A stretch of 64,000 bases of DNA from Acanthaster planci (GCF_001949145.1 NW_019091364.1:1130052-1194051), one strand, 5' to 3'. Counted from the first letter of the stretch, positions 1 to 36,953 are shown. A program made the numbers and translations. Notes: generated by a model not told the origin, from the letters alone.

Positions 1-3000
1 CGGGATTAATGATAGCATGTTGGATTTTTAGAGAGGATGGCAAGGGGCAGACAAGGAAAAAAGGGAGGTCCAGCAATAAAAATGATGAAGATTAAGGTGA
101 GATGGAAAAATAGGACCAGCGAGTTGAACAGCGTCAGCATTGGGTTGGAATGGAAGGATAGCGATAGAGAACGGAAAATAATAGAGGTAGAGAAGGACGA
201 ATCAAAAGTATGTTATTTTCCAACATTAAGATTTTATCTTGCTAGAAAATATAACAAGTTTTGAACTGAAAAGAAAGAATACATGTACTCCTATTTTCAG
301 GTCATCCTGTTCAGTAAAATCATAAGATCTTAAGAGCGTCTTAATGACCTGTGGATTTTTTGTGATTCTGTAACTTTATTACTATATATTCATCAATTTG
401 CTGTATACAAAATCAACTGTACTTTACTTTTAAAGATCCTAGTACTGAAATACACAATACTGCCAGACAATCATGGCATCTAGCACGAGATTGTAACAAT
501 ATCCAACTAATGACGATAATCAAGGCTTACGTCACCAGTGCAAAGCAAAAAATGCCCAAGACAAAAAAAATGAATAAAAAGCAAGTACACAGAAGAAAAG
601 ATAGTAAAATCCGAAACTAGGGCAGTGCCCCAGAAAAACAAGGAACGGAGTCGACTGTACAGCAATCCATCGGTTCATTTTTAGAAAAGGACTCAGGACT
701 TTGCACTTGGGGAAAAAACAGGATAAAAAATGTGTATCTCGTGACATTAATTGCTGCACTTAGTAGTAAGTCAAGTGTTAAATAGGTGGTTGTCAGCTTT
801 CATAGAAGGCCTGGTTGGAAAATAAAAACCTTCCTTAAACCAGAATGCAATGAGATGTTTTGATGTCCTCAACCTCAGGCGGGGGTGGTGTTAGGGTGGG
901 CATTTTGCTGGGATAATGGGACACTAATTGGAGGCAGTCTGTTCCGAGTGGACTGCTTCAATTTGTGCTTGGCCCTCGTTGAGGGAAAACAGGGAGGTTA
1001 TAGGAGGTATTAGGTCGGTTAATTTGTTGCCTGGCTGAAGTGTTTGCGATGACGTCCAACGATTTGATTCCGTCAGTGGCTTGGTTTACCCCGGGATGGG
1101 ACAAGAGAGAGGGGGCGTGTTTGAATAAAGAAAAATCCCTTCACACTTGTGCAATCCTGGCCAAAGTATGACCAGATAAAAGGCTAAAGCCGGAGCTGCC
1201 TGTTTTCCCATCTGCTCGGTACTTGCAGATACTTTCAGCAGGTTTGCTTTTCCTTAAGAACTTTCTATTCTTTAGAAGGATGATTATATTTCATAATAAT
1301 TTTGTCAAGGCCTCAAACTTGAGAGTAAATCAAGCCCTGGGACTTAGCAAAGAAAACAGCCCCTGCACCTTAATGCTTGGCAACTGAGATTATTAAATTT
1401 GTAAAAAAAACTGTCAGTACTTCTTAGGCATCTGAACAACTTTCAATAAATGATGCCCAAATTGTTGGCTACTGTAGCTCTTTTCCTGCTCCTGGTAAAT
1501 CTCATTTCTCTAAATCTCTCCCCTTGGTTTTTACTGTATTTGAAGGGAACTTAATGACTGTTGGGTGTACCACATTGACCCATACAATTTTGGCCTAGAA
1601 TACCAGTGATACAGATGTCTATTTGCAAGTGCTTCTTTGTTCTTGGGGGTAATTATCAAAACAAGGTGTCATTACACCATCCTCATGGTAGTTGCAACAT
1701 CACCTGGCTGAGCTCAAACAAGACAAAAAAAGATTGCAAAATGTCTGGCCACCACCTGTCGAAATGTATACATGTACAAAGGCAACTTGAAATCGGTAAC
1801 CCGGTTTTTATTTTTTTTTTAGGGTGGTTGGAAACTTTGAACAGGCCAATTTGCCACTTGTGGAGGGCTTATTTTGACCGGGATTTCATTCAAGCGCTGG
1901 TGCTTCAGTATTTCTGGTATCTGGTGATTTATCACCTGGACTTGTCAAACCCCCCCCCGCCGACGATTTTTCCAGTGGGTAGTGTACACACAGTTTCCCA
2001 GACCAACTCAGGGCCTCTTCAGCTTCACTAATCTGATTTTTTTCCCCCTTTCTTTCTCTCTTCCAAAACAACAATTGGATGTATCGAGGTGATCTATGTT
2101 ATCGCTGACGCGGGCTTCAAAGCCAGGATGGAAATCTCTTGTGAATTGCTTGCACGTGTAACCCAATTCCCGGGCCGGTTATCGGCCTGCCGACAACGGA
2201 TGGAGGGAGATGAGAGAGAAAAGAGCAGAGATTATTGTGCTGGAGATAAGCACTTGAAAAGTTTACAGGCAATCAACTGATCAATTGAACAGGTAAGCCG
2301 AGAGGGGACATATCCTATCAGAATGTCATGTATGAGGGGAAATGCGTCAAGGATGGCATGTCAGATGAGTGAACTGTAATTAAACATGGCAAAAATATCT
2401 GCTAACATGAGGCAACCACGTAACTTTTTTTTTATCATGACAAGAGGTCTGGAGTCAATGTTTGGGGCTCAAGCAGATTAGAAATTTTACTCTCTAAAAA
2501 ACAATCCACTTTCTCTTCTTTTCTCCTTCTTTTTACATCATCACACAAATACATACAGGAAAAATGGAAGGGACAGAATTCGTACAACCTTGGCATCCAC
2601 TGGGAAGTTTGGGAGTCTTCTGCAGGATGGAGGCAGGTAAAAAGCAAGCCACAGTTGTTTCATGAGGCTTGCTAGCCCTTGAAAGGTCAAGCATGTGCCA
2701 CTGGGTTTCTTTCAAAATAATGGGTATGGGAAAATCAGAAGGTTTTAGTCAGATATGCATCAGAGTTGGGGCCGGGGAATCACATGCCACCGGTTTGTTT
2801 CTGCAAATAGGGGGATAAAATGTACCACAGACATCAAAATATCATGCCCCTGTAAAGTTCAGCTAACGGCTAACAATGTTCTTTTACATCAACAGTCCTT
2901 ATGCTATATGGTGTTTCACTGCCCCCACGCTATTCTAAAGTACGTTACACTTGACGGTGTGGCGTTTCCCCATTCACAGAATTTCATTGGTTATTGGAGA

Positions 3001-5238
3001 AACTTTGAGCATCACAATTTCACAAAGGCAGGTTGTTTTCTTGTTTGATCTTTGCCATGGGTTCTTGGGAATGTGAACAGGCTCTTATAAGTAAGCAGGA
3101 AACACTAGACATTTAAAAACCTGACATGGGGGGGGGACTAGTGAAGTTTTTTGAAAGAAGACAGCCCTTTCTCTGCCACCACTTACAGTCAAATCACAGA
3201 TCAATTCTCAAGCTCCAACCATATATTCAAATACCCTAACACTCACTGATTCGGCTTGGTCTTTGAAGCGGGCCAGCACAGAGATAGTGACCCCTGTGTG
3301 AGTGTGGTTTCTGGTGTCAGCCCGCCCCTTTGATGGTGAGTACTGGGCCACAAACTATGTACCAAGGACGACAATCTCAAACTAGGACATGCTATCCATG
3401 ATCCAGATCTGAGCTCATCTCTGGAAATCTGGACCATACTTTTGGGGGTTAACTTGTAAGCTTTCTTGCAAACTGGAGCATGGCCAATCGTATCAGATGC
3501 CTTACCATATTTGGAAGAAAAAGCGTGCAATTTTGGGGAGCCACACAGTGTCTCTCTTGTTGTTTTTTTAATGGGTGATCAGGAATAATTGTGCTGACGT
3601 GTTACAACCAACGACTGGGACAACAGTAACACCGATGACCATGGACATTGCAAGGATGGAAGGGAGTACATGGGGATTCCTAATTTAAAGTGGGTGGAAA
3701 TGGAAAGTAAAGGAAAAAATAAGAACGCAAGGAGGAATCGCGGATGAGCATCACTAATTTGCTTGAAAACACCTCTGAACTGACTCCTATCTGCTGTTAA
3801 TGATTTGTCACTTTGTGGCTGAAAAAAAAATCGCCCACGCTAACAAAGTTATCATCAAACAAGTACAAAGCTGTTGGATTATGAGTCAGCAAAAGTAACA
3901 GGCACAGTAGAAAAAATAGAACTGCTTTTTGGTCACCTCGTCCCTTAATGGGCAACCAGAATCATGTTGGAGGGGGGGGGAATTTTTTGCTTGAGGCACA
4001 ATGACATCGCAGTTTTTAAATGTAATTTTAGTAGTTCTTTTGACATGTTTCTGAGGCTAATGTTTACTGCTTTTTACATACTTTGAGGTCCGATGACATG
4101 TTTCAAAACAACTCATTCTCTCTTTTTATGAGGAAAATTCTGTCACTTTTGGGGAAGGGGGAGAGATGGTCCACCCTCCCCCACTGCCACTGAACCCAAC
4201 TGAAAAAAAAAAATTAGCTCCAAAGCCTTGACTTTCTTAGAGTACAAAAAATTGAATCAATTGGTGAAATTATCATATGTGGGGTCTGAAATCGAGGCTC
4301 GGCAATTGTTAGGTTGGAAATGGAAAAACAACCAAAAAAGCCAGTAATTTTGTCACAGAAGGGCAAGGAGAGGAAATCAGATTGGGAAAACTAAGATAAG
4401 TGAGAGGAGCCCATAACCTACACCCACCAGTGATAATTTAGAATCCATCAAAGTATTTCCTACAAGGTGATACATGTATGTCCAAATTCTTCGTTGTCGC
4501 ATCCCGACTTTTCTTTGCTTTCTAGGTTATCAATTACCTTTACTTAAAGTTCGAAGTTAAAAAAAATGTAGCTCACTGGGTTAACATTTAATTAAGCTGA
4601 ATAAGAAATCACTGAGTACACAAAACACCACTTCTTAGGCCATTCTAGGGCTTAATTGACAGGTCAGCAACACTGTACATGGCGTTGCGTGACAACAGGA
4701 ACAATGCTCGGCTCAAGACCGACTTCAACGAAAAGTGCAGTGATAACCCCCCTTATCACATCGCAAATGCTAACCCTCTCCAAGCTGATTGGCTGCTCCA
4801 TGACAACCGATTCAAGCTAGAACAGCCCAGGTGCATCCAACTTGACCCCCTGACCTGAGTCAGGTGTTTCTTTTATGAAGGAAGGACGAGCATTTCACAC
4901 CTGGGGATAATCGATATGGCCCCTCCTGCCGGCTGCAGTGGGCGGAAGCCCAATGTGTAATTTGGTAGTTAATGATCAATCAACAGAGATTGACACTTTG
5001 TACAAGTTTAACTCACAATCGATGTATCCTATTTGCCTACTGCTTATCCAGTCACTCTACAGTTTACCCATTTTGACACTTAAAGTACACGTACTTCAAC
5101 TTTTGTGGAATTCTGGCGTGGTCGGAAAAAGATGATGAAGATTGTTTAGCAATGATGACGATGACAACAGCATCTTTCCATTTTCCTTTCTTGGCAGAGG
5201 AATAAAAATAAAGCAACCATCAGTGAACAAAATGACAC

Positions 5239-5350
5239 AACACCACCGTAGGAAGAGAAAGAGCAATTCTTCTTCCTCTAAATGCAAAAGGCAATAAACT
5301 CTAGCTCAGGAAATCTAATTTGTTTGGGTCTCACAACACGGGGGCCATTT
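5239..5350. repeat. 110-bp dispersed repeat, copy A
   Basis: It aligns with 11878-11987 in the same orientation at roughly 85% identity by eye. Shared blocks include TCTTCTTCCTCT, AACACC, TCTAGCTCAGG, AATCTAATTT and CACAACACGG. Read on the minus strand it shows a translated segment resembling that of copy B (RVVRPKQIRFPELEFIAF versus RVVKPEEIRLPELEFIAS), but copy A has a one-base G-run difference and an in-frame TAG. The family is unknown. Confidence 0.75.
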
Positions 5351-6248
5351 TGCATTTATTTATTTTGCAGGATTAAACACAGAAAATTTACACAATTTAC
5401 AAATTTACAAAATATATGCTCAAAATATATATATTTGGTTAAGAATCTACAGCAGAAAAAAAAAACCAACCCCCCCCAAAAAAAACCAACCCCAAAAGGA
5501 CTTGGGAGTACAGGGCTTGGTATGGGTCACGGTGCCTGTCTTGTTTCGTAAAACATGTAATTCTTTTTTTAAGGCCGTTGCCATCGACTGAAGGAAGTCA
5601 ACCAGAACTGTTGTTTTGATTTGATTTCTGTCTGGGGGACTGAACAGAAACAACTTTGAACTGCAACTCAAGAAACTTTTTTTGGTTGTATTGAACAGAT
5701 TTGGGACAGTCCATCCATCAAGTGGGGTTCAAGTCATGCGCAACCCTTTTAAACCACAAAACAGGAAGGCGCATTTGGCAAATTTTTTTCTCCCTATCTT
5801 GGGATAATGAAGTTCCGGTTGGATACATTTCAATTTAATTATAAAAACACACTTTGTTAGGAAACACTTCACAGCACAGCCTGTTAACAGGTGAACAAAC
5901 TCAACCCATGGCCCTGTTTTTGACAACCAGCTTGGCAGCCATTACCTACAGATTGCTTTTATTCCAAATCTAGTTCTTAAGCTCATTTAGTGTGATCCAG
6001 TTCATCTTCAACTTTTTATCCCCTATTGCTGCATGTCTCATCCTGACTCTCTGAGTTCACCTGTACTACATGTACCAGTGGTGTATTTGTGGGGGGGAGG
6101 GTGGATTCGCCCCCCTGATGGACTTTTGAGTAAGGCTTTTGATTTTTTCTCCTTCAACATCATATTGCATAAGCCTGAAGCCATTCGCTTTTGAATCCCC
6201 CCCACACCAAAAGCTGGACAACACTACAGTGATGACAGTGCAATTCTG

Positions 6249-6284
6249 AATGACAATGACAATCACAATCACAATGACAATAAC
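6249..6284. repeat. Hexanucleotide microsatellite (ACAATG/ACAATC)
   Basis: About six imperfect hexamer units of ACAATG and ACAATC lie in a row, immediately left of ordinary AT-rich sequence. The minus-strand frame over it gives a meaningless alternating Ile-Val run. Confidence 0.8.
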
Positions 6285-8935
6285 TTAAAAACTTGGCGTC
6301 CATTTTCTCTTGTAGTTTTCATTTGTCCCTGAAATAGGTCATGTAAATTTCCAAAGATCCAGCCAACCATTTGAGGTGATTTAATCAAAGTTCAGCTCAT
6401 TTCCAGCGACATCAAAGTACGACATTTGCTCACCATGAGAAATGATCTTCTTCTGAAAGGCATCTTTCTGTTCTTTCTCAGTCTTTCCGAGATAATGAAA
6501 TTTTACTGCCACATTTCGGCAGGCAGTGAGTACAGCAGCCCACTAAGATGGCTACCGTCAGAGTCATGACATCATCCGCAAACACACTTGCCGACTTGTT
6601 GGAGTCATTGCCAAAGTAATGTGAAATCAAGGACAAGAAGTGGAATGCAGCAACTATCCCCAACCTCCCCCCTCAACCAAGCCACTGTAACTGCTCTGCC
6701 CCCTAAAAAGGCAACACAGGCAAAGTTCAGATTTGGTTCCCGACTTTAGTTACGGCTCAGTAGATTCATTTACTAATACATCCAAATTGAAATATCTCCA
6801 TATCTGACAGGTTTCTTTGTTGGATTTCTGTCAAGCTTGACTGTTGTTTTGGTACAACTAGGAAACTTGGCTCCTACTTCAGTTACCCCAGGACAAATTT
6901 ATTCACTAAAAAAAGGAGGGTCTTTGAATCGGTGTGGCTCAGTTCTGGATCAATGCATTTCTTTTCCATTTCATACCTCACTCATCCTTTTCATTCTATC
7001 TTTTAGACTTATTCTTCCTTGTACAAATGGCCGCATATACTGCCAAGCTTGGGCAGTTGGACAACTAAAAAATATGGTGATTATATCAAGTGTGACATGA
7101 TCAAAAGCAAGTATCTCAAACAAACAAAACTTTTCCAAATCAAACCGACATAAAAATTACCAGAAATTGACAATTCTTTCAATTGATGATTCTTTCATCG
7201 ATCTATCTTATAAACTGATGCTTACTCGACACACTTCTCAAGACAACCTCCACCTTCTGTTGCGTTGTAAAACATTTGGATTCTTTGACCCCGATAGTCT
7301 ACTCTGGGATATCTAAGTGATCTAGTTCCCTTTGGCAGTTTTACCACACACTTTCACATTACATCCTGATAGTAAATACAGTTTGCATGTAAATGAATCT
7401 GGAGCACACAGGAGCCTGACGTTTTAACAGCCCTTTTTGGGGGGGGGAGGGATTTAGGGGTTTCAGGAGAGGGATTTCATCAACGCTCGAGGGTATTCCA
7501 TCTGTACCCACTTCATCCATTTGATTTACCAGAGGTACATGCACGTCAATTTCATGTGACAGTCTCTTTATAGCTTGGGGATCAATGGAACACATACCAA
7601 GTTCTTTGAAAAATGTCAAACAATCCCCATAATATAAATAGAAATTCCGGGTTCAAACAATAGGTTACAGACAGGGAAATTTGGACATGATTCCCCTTTT
7701 TTCTTTTACACCACAAAGTGGGTTTCATCTGACCACTTCCGCTTCTCAAAATTCCTATTCGCCACGATTCAGAATAGAGAGGGCTCCATTTTTTTCCCCA
7801 CCCAGCTCCACCTGATGCAGAGTGATTTTTGGAAACACTCATGCTGAATGCTTTGGGCAACATATAACTTTTTGGCAAGCATTTCTGAACAATACTCCTC
7901 GGGCATAATTCAAACACTTGCTCTTTGCAACGTGCCACTTCTGTCAAAAAACCACTTTCCAGCAATAAATAACCCTCCCCAAATTTATTTTGGGCAAATG
8001 CATTCCCCCTCATGCCCACTTACCATGCCAAAGGGTGCCGCATTTATTCACATCCAACACATGTACTTAAAAAAAAAAACCGACCAAATGTTTTATATTT
8101 AACTGGTCATTAACCCTGACCTTCCCAGATGCTTCAGATTCCAGCATGAAGTTTTTTCCCGAATGGTTTGAAGGATAAGAACAGACGGTGGCAAACCACC
8201 ACTGCCGGCACAAAGGGTTTGACACTCCTTGATAGATCAAGTTTTTAAAAAAAGTACAATTAATTTCCTGACGTCTTTCAACACGCATGCATACATTATG
8301 CCCAGTGGTATTACATTTGAATGCCACATTTTGGAGAATTAAGCCACACCTATGTATCAATATATTTTAAATAAATTCCAAGCCAGGTGGATTTTTTGTT
8401 AGGTCTCCCAAAGTGCTTTGCTTGCCGGGGTCTTTTAATAGCTAAAAATCCAACATTGATGGCCATAAACTGGTTTGGAACTGGGCAACATGTTTGCTTT
8501 TCACTTCAATCAACAACAGGCCAGGGGGTGAGAATTAGCCACTTACAAATACAGTCTGACATTTATGACAGCTTCGATTGCTCCAGCAAGGGGAGATTTT
8601 TTACGACCATTACTCAAAGTACATAGCCTAAATCCTTAAACCATTTGCACAAACGTGGATCACTTATATTTTCATACATTCAGGGCTCAGGTTGCTCTCC
8701 CCCCTTGAAAAATGAATAAAAGTCAAGACTTGATTGACAGCGTATCCTGAAGGACTTCTCTGAGTGTTTTGCTCTATGAATGTTCAAGCCAAGAGCCCAC
8801 TAAAAGTCACTGGTGACATTTATTGTTGTGATTGACTGGTGTGTATGTGTAATCCAACCAATAGGTAGCAGTCTGGTAACGTTGATATGTCGGAATTTGT
8901 ACTGTACATTCCACTGTGAGGCCACTTGTGCAAAT

Positions 8936-9089
8936 AACTTACATTATATCTAGAACTAACTTACATTATATCTAGGACTAACTTACATTATATCTAGGAC
9001 TAACTTACATTATATCTAGGACTAACTTACATTATATCTAGGACTAACTTACATTATATCTAGGACTAACTTACATTATATCTAGGACG
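8936..9089. repeat. 22-bp tandem array, seven copies
   Basis: The unit beginning AACTTACATTATATCTAG recurs with a fixed 22-base period at 8936, 8958, 8980, 9002, 9024, 9046 and 9068. Copies are identical except for one base in the first junction (TAGAACT versus TAGGACT). Such homogeneity means recent expansion or ongoing unequal exchange, so the locus should vary in length between individuals. There are no spacers, so it is not a CRISPR array. Confidence 0.97.
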
Positions 9090-9317
9090 CACAGTCAGGG
9101 GATTTCCTACCGGTATTTAAGTGTGGTCAACGTGAAGGAAAATTTTAACATCTTTGACATTTTTTAAAACTTCTAGGATCTGTTTGCAGTCAAAGAAAGT
9201 GGCCAACAATGACTACTGTTTCTATTGTTATTGCATATTGATGCGAGATGCATTAACATTAAGACTGCCCTCCACAGAAGCAATCTTCTTATTAAAGCAC
9301 TGCACACTCAAAACCAG

Positions 9318-9395
9318 CAGAGGGAGTGGGAGTCGAACCCATGCTCACCTGCTGCTAGTGCAGGCTTCTTCACCCATCAGCAACTGAGTACTCCA
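9318..9395 (-). mobile_element. tRNA-like SINE head (pol III B box and possible A box)
   Basis: On the minus strand GGGTTCGACTCCC (plus-strand 9328-9340) is a perfect B-box type sequence, preceded about 50 bases upstream by TACTCAGTTGC (around 9380-9390), an A-box-like match. A stem CCTGC/GCAGG with a 7-base loop sits between them. The acceptor stem does not close properly and loop position 33 is C, so a functional tRNA is unlikely and a tRNA-derived SINE or relic is the better reading. Its 3' body was not delimited. Confidence 0.4.
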
Positions 9396-11709
9396 GTTGC
9401 CAGTTTGAATCCAATATTACCAACGGTACCTCAATGCCATTTGCAGTTTTACTGACTCAGATTTTCTCAACTACTTTTCAGTTATCTTTCTTGAATTCAT
9501 AATCAATTGTTAGACTGTGCATGCAAATTGGGAAGGAGGCAGGTTGATAAAGGGGGGGGTCCTACATCTTTTGAGGACAGAGGGCTGTTGGAAATGTGTG
9601 CTAGCATAGTAGCATTTCCGGCCTTGTGCTCCAGTGGGGAGACTGCCTCTCTCTGTGAAAAAAAAGACAGCAATGAGATGGACCGGCAGCAGGGCTGTCT
9701 GCGATTCCAAAAACCTTGGAAGGAAGACTAAACCAGGACACCGGGATTGATGATATCAGCTGGCCACTTCCAAAGACACCCCCTCCAAAAAAGGGGGTGA
9801 GCAGGGGTGACTGGCTGCAAGAAACTGACAAAAGGAAAATACCCACAGGTCTCTGTGGTCTGCTTTGGCCCAGACAAAAATTGAAGAAAAAGTGGGGCCA
9901 AGCCCCCAAACTCTCCTAGAGATAAAAACTGAGCTGGGTGCCAGACTGTCACATCTGACTTGCCGTTCAGAAACTCAACTGCCAGACAGGCCGAGGAAGG
10001 TGCCAGACCAGTCATTGACTGATTGTCCCTTGATGCATTGGGAGTATTGTTCAGCCTCTTTTTTCTTTGCTTTTATTTGGGGGCCCTTCCGTCTCCCCAC
10101 CTGTCACTGACAGAATGGGATCAGGGCCCACAGGATTGTTGCCCACTTGTGCGTCAGGCCATCTGTCTTTGAACTGGAGGTTGCTAACCTTAGCAACCCA
10201 TGCTATGTGATTCTAAGGTGAAGGGAGAGGCAGGAAGGAGACGGGGCAGAGGGTGGGCCTCAGTCACAAATGCCCGCCTTTTCCTGGGACATCTGCCTCC
10301 ACGATGAGCACCATTCGTGTACCAAACAAGCTCTTGTCATTCACTAGCAGGACATAATCTACCCACAGCTACATTTCACCATTGTTTCTTCCCTCGTTTC
10401 ATTTTGGACCTTTCAACCATCAAATGTGTTATGGAACAGTGAAAACTATAATAAATCATTAAAAAACCTTTTGGGAGGAGAGGGCTACCCCTTATATAAA
10501 CACTGCAGTGCATGTAGTTAGTCACGTACTGGACACTGAATGGTGATAAACAAAATACCCTCAAAATCACTTGAGACCCTTATGAAAGTTTAGCAAGATC
10601 TGTCTTAAAGTTCCAAACAGAGGCTTGGCTCCTGATCTAGATTCACAATCATCACAAAGTCAAAAAAAGAAAAGCAAGTCGTAGGAACTGTTCTTTGCAT
10701 GTTGTGCCCTCGTATGGCTCTCACAGGAAAGTGTATGCTGCCCTCTACTGTTTGTGCATGCCGCGGATACTTCAAGTTAACACTCTGTGATTAGAAATTT
10801 GATCACCATTTAAAAACATTAATACTCTTGTGCGTGTAATTTCAGGCATTTTAAAACGTCTCTGCAAATCCCTGGAAATCTTTCCTTAACTAGAAATTAG
10901 TATCTTACACTTATCACAGATCTTATCGTACATTTTACTCTTCATACCAAAAATCACCAAGCCCCCTTTAAGCTTGAAATCCATTTCTGGCCTCATAAAT
11001 CCCCTTAAGTAAAAAGAAAACTGTTTATCTTTCAACTTCAGACTTTTAAAAAGCCTACAAAAGAGGGGGAGATTTGAAACAACTTTCCCGCCGCCGCCAA
11101 AGGGAAAAAAAAATCAAATTGAACGTAAGAGAAAGTCACCATAGGTAAACTTCTGCGGTTGAAAAAAAAGCTAACCCAAACCACAAAGCTTGAGTCGCCT
11201 CCTACTATCCTTATCAATCCTACTGAGGGTCTGAACTCCTGACCCCAGCAATGAGGTTTGTGGCCACAGACCACAGAATCTAGAAAAGGCTGCGACCAAA
11301 GTCCCCCCTTTCACCTCCCCCCTCCCCCAAAAAAAGAGTTTGAACTGGTAAAAAAGGTGTAAAGCTAGGAATACCATGTCCACAGCTAGATCTCAGAGGC
11401 ACCTTCTTGGCACACGACCAACAATTTCTAAAATCTAATAATGTCAGGTTCGCAGCCACCTGTGGGCCTTTTAAGCATCACAGGTGCTGTTTGGCATGGC
11501 CTCATGGGAAGAGATCAAAGAACTCTATCCACTCTTTCAATAATTTTGGACGGCCAAATAAATAAGAGAGACAGAGAAATTCAGGAGGGTAGGACTTTTG
11601 GTAGGACCATGGGGGGAAAGGGAAGGGGGAAGTACTTAGTATTTTTAAAGGAATGTTAGATTCTATTTCAAATCATTTAGAGAGTTGGCAGAAACAACCA
11701 CAAGATTGG

Positions 11710-12222
11710 CTAAAGGGAGGTGGGAGTAGCTCCAATTTCACCTAAGGGTTCAAACAAATTTGTTGGATATAAAGAACCAGGCTCCATGGATTGATAAAAG
11801 ATAATCCGTGCTTCAGTGGGTTCTGAAATGGTTACACAGAGGCAGGAAACTGACTGACATATTTTGATGTAAAAAACAACACCATAGGAAGAGGAAGAGC
11901 AACTCTTCTTCCTCTCAATGCAACTGGCAATAAATTCTAGCTCAGGCAATCTAATTTCTTCGGGTTTCACAACACGGGGGGCCATTTCAGACACTTCAGA
12001 AGCCATAAACAGATAAACGGTTGTCAATTTTCTGTTATTAGTAGACAAGCACACATTAGCGGTAGCAAAATGACCACTTTTCAGGCAAATGACTTCAGGA
12101 TTGCTGTGGCCTTTGGTCCTGTGTTTGATGTCGAAGAGCAAAAACTGTGTGACAAGCCGGTCACAGTTTGCAGCGTCTACCACTCTGTCTGTGTACGAAA
12201 CATCCCACTTGAGTTGGTTCAC
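11710..12222 (-). CDS. Unrecognised 170-codon open frame over repeat copy B
   Basis: I do not recognise this protein. It is the longest open frame outside the P450, starting MNQLKWDVSYTD, with a central segment PRVVKPEEIRLPELEFIASC and a Ser run (SCSSSSYG) before a Cys-containing hydrophobic stretch. Its length is only marginally above what is expected by chance in 64 kb of AT-rich DNA. The one point in its favour is that part of the frame is recognisable in translated form at copy A (5239-5350). It could be a transposon-derived relic, an exon, or noise. Confidence 0.2.
   Translation of the reverse strand: MNQLKWDVSYTDRVVDAANCDRLVTQFLLFDIKHRTKGHSNPEVICLKSGHFATANVCLSTNNRKLTTVYLFMASEVSEMAPRVVKPEEIRLPELEFIASCIERKKSCSSSSYGVVFYIKICQSVSCLCVTISEPTEARIIFYQSMEPGSLYPTNLFEPLGEIGATPTSL
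11878..11987. repeat. 110-bp dispersed repeat, copy B (open in one frame)
   Basis: This is the partner of 5239-5350. The minus-strand frame through this copy is open as part of the 170-codon frame at 11710-12222, while the same frame in copy A is interrupted. The similarity drops off sharply on both sides, as expected for a mobile fragment or an old segmental copy. Confidence 0.75.
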
Positions 12223-13827
12223 ACGCTTCGGAAGAAGAAAAAAAAAATTGGCTCCAATGATGACCCAAATTACATATAATTAGCCTCCTCTGGTCTAAGC
12301 ACAAAGGACGCACACCTCCCTTTTTGTGGGGGGGGGCCTTGTTGCAACCTGAAAGGCAACACAGATTCTGGGGCGCTTGCGTGCCAAGCTCTGCTCTGCG
12401 TGATGCACGGTCTATGCACCGCAACAATACAACAGCAACTGTCGGCGTGGGTTTAAAGAGTGACAAATTAGCAAACGCACGGTCACATGGGGAGAAATTA
12501 CGTCTCTTTTGTCAGACGCTATTCTCCCTACAGCCAATTAGCGGCGGATACCGAGTCGGAGCGGTGTCCGCATTTTTAGGGAATATTTCTACCCCTCACT
12601 GCACTGGCAATTACAATAAAACTCCCCCCCCTCTTTTGGTATTATCCCCTCGGATTCAAACTTGAATTACCAGCTCTCCAGCAGCAAAAAATGGACTGGA
12701 CGTTGACCCTATTAAACAGGGACACGCAAATGAATAAGTTAAAAAAAGTCTATTGCTCTGCTTACCTGTGCATCCACATTGTTTGTAAAAAGTCACAAAG
12801 GGACCTCTAATGTGCGTACCGAGAATTTCGAAACTATTGTATTTCGGGCAGGTCTTTGTTAAAGTGTGGCACAATTCCTGGCATGCCTGTCCCCTTTGCT
12901 TAGGGCATCTACCTACTATCAGCAGCCAGCTGCAATCTCTACTCCAACTGGACTGGGGTGGGGGGGAGGAACAATGGGACAGACATCTGCTTAACGTCAA
13001 GATTTGTTATTGTTTTTACGAGGCGAAAGTAGTCAGACAGACTGGCGAAGGCGTAAATCGGTCAACAGGTCTAGGTGTGAATGCCACTCGAACCAAGGTG
13101 TCGGCAGCCTGGGATTTATAGAGCGTTTCGTTAGAGTAGACGTTCTTAAAAGGCTCCTCGTTTATACTTTGCGACAACCTGACCGACTTTTTCTTTCCTT
13201 TATGTAAACCTTAATCCCCTCGACGGAATCCGGAATAGTCTGGTTCCACTTTGCAAAGAGTCACGTGTCTTTGATTATAAGTTGAGCATGAAAAGGGGGC
13301 CAAGTCAATCACGGTGTTTTTTTTTTTTTTTATTGCCGATCAGATTATGGTTCCGTAACACGCGTTATTTCAGATGATGTCTTCAAAGCATGTCTGACCT
13401 ACATGTAGATGAAATCGAGCCATTCAGAACACAGTCCCGGCTCCCACCTGAAAAGGAGGACACATCTCCTATACTCCGACCCACTTAAGAAAGCAAACTG
13501 AATGTTAGATAATATCCCATGGAAGGTAAAGCCAGGCAACTGAACCCAAATTCCTCATCAAAAAAGCCTCAAATCAGGAGACCCCCATAATAGTTAAGCT
13601 TTCCATTCATTATGAATCATGATACAACTTCGTCGGCAAACCTTCCAGGGCAACATTTTGCAAACGTGCACGACCAAAAGAACTTATAAACAAAACCACT
13701 ACAAACACAAGCCAACTGAGGAATAAAAGACTAATTCTAGTCTGTTTTTCTGTGGGTTTTACAAATGTGGTATAAGGGTTAGTGGTTAATAAACGTTGAT
13801 ACAAAACGAGTAGAAATAGAATGTTAC

Positions 13828-36953
<23,126 letters not shown>

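Larger units (their letters stand above)
1..13827. other. Stretch without recognised exons, downstream of the last visible SMARCD exon
   Basis: It is probably intron of the SMARCD transcription unit, since the remaining exons are not seen and none of its own ends is visible. I found no exon of a known family on either strand. It holds several short open frames of chance type, poly-A and poly-G tracts, a hexanucleotide run, the 22-bp tandem array, a tRNA-like element and two copies of a 110-bp repeat, all listed separately. Confidence 0.6.

Noticed and set aside
7582-8019. 145-codon minus-strand open frame
   Set aside because: No recognisable family, no partner exon, and composition like the surrounding non-coding DNA.
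8936-9089. CRISPR-like array
   Set aside because: Units abut with no unique spacers, and the host is a eukaryote.
1-13827. Remaining SMARCD exons (WHRTAT..., SWIB domain)
   Set aside because: I looked on the minus strand for these conserved segments and found no match. I cannot exclude a very short exon.
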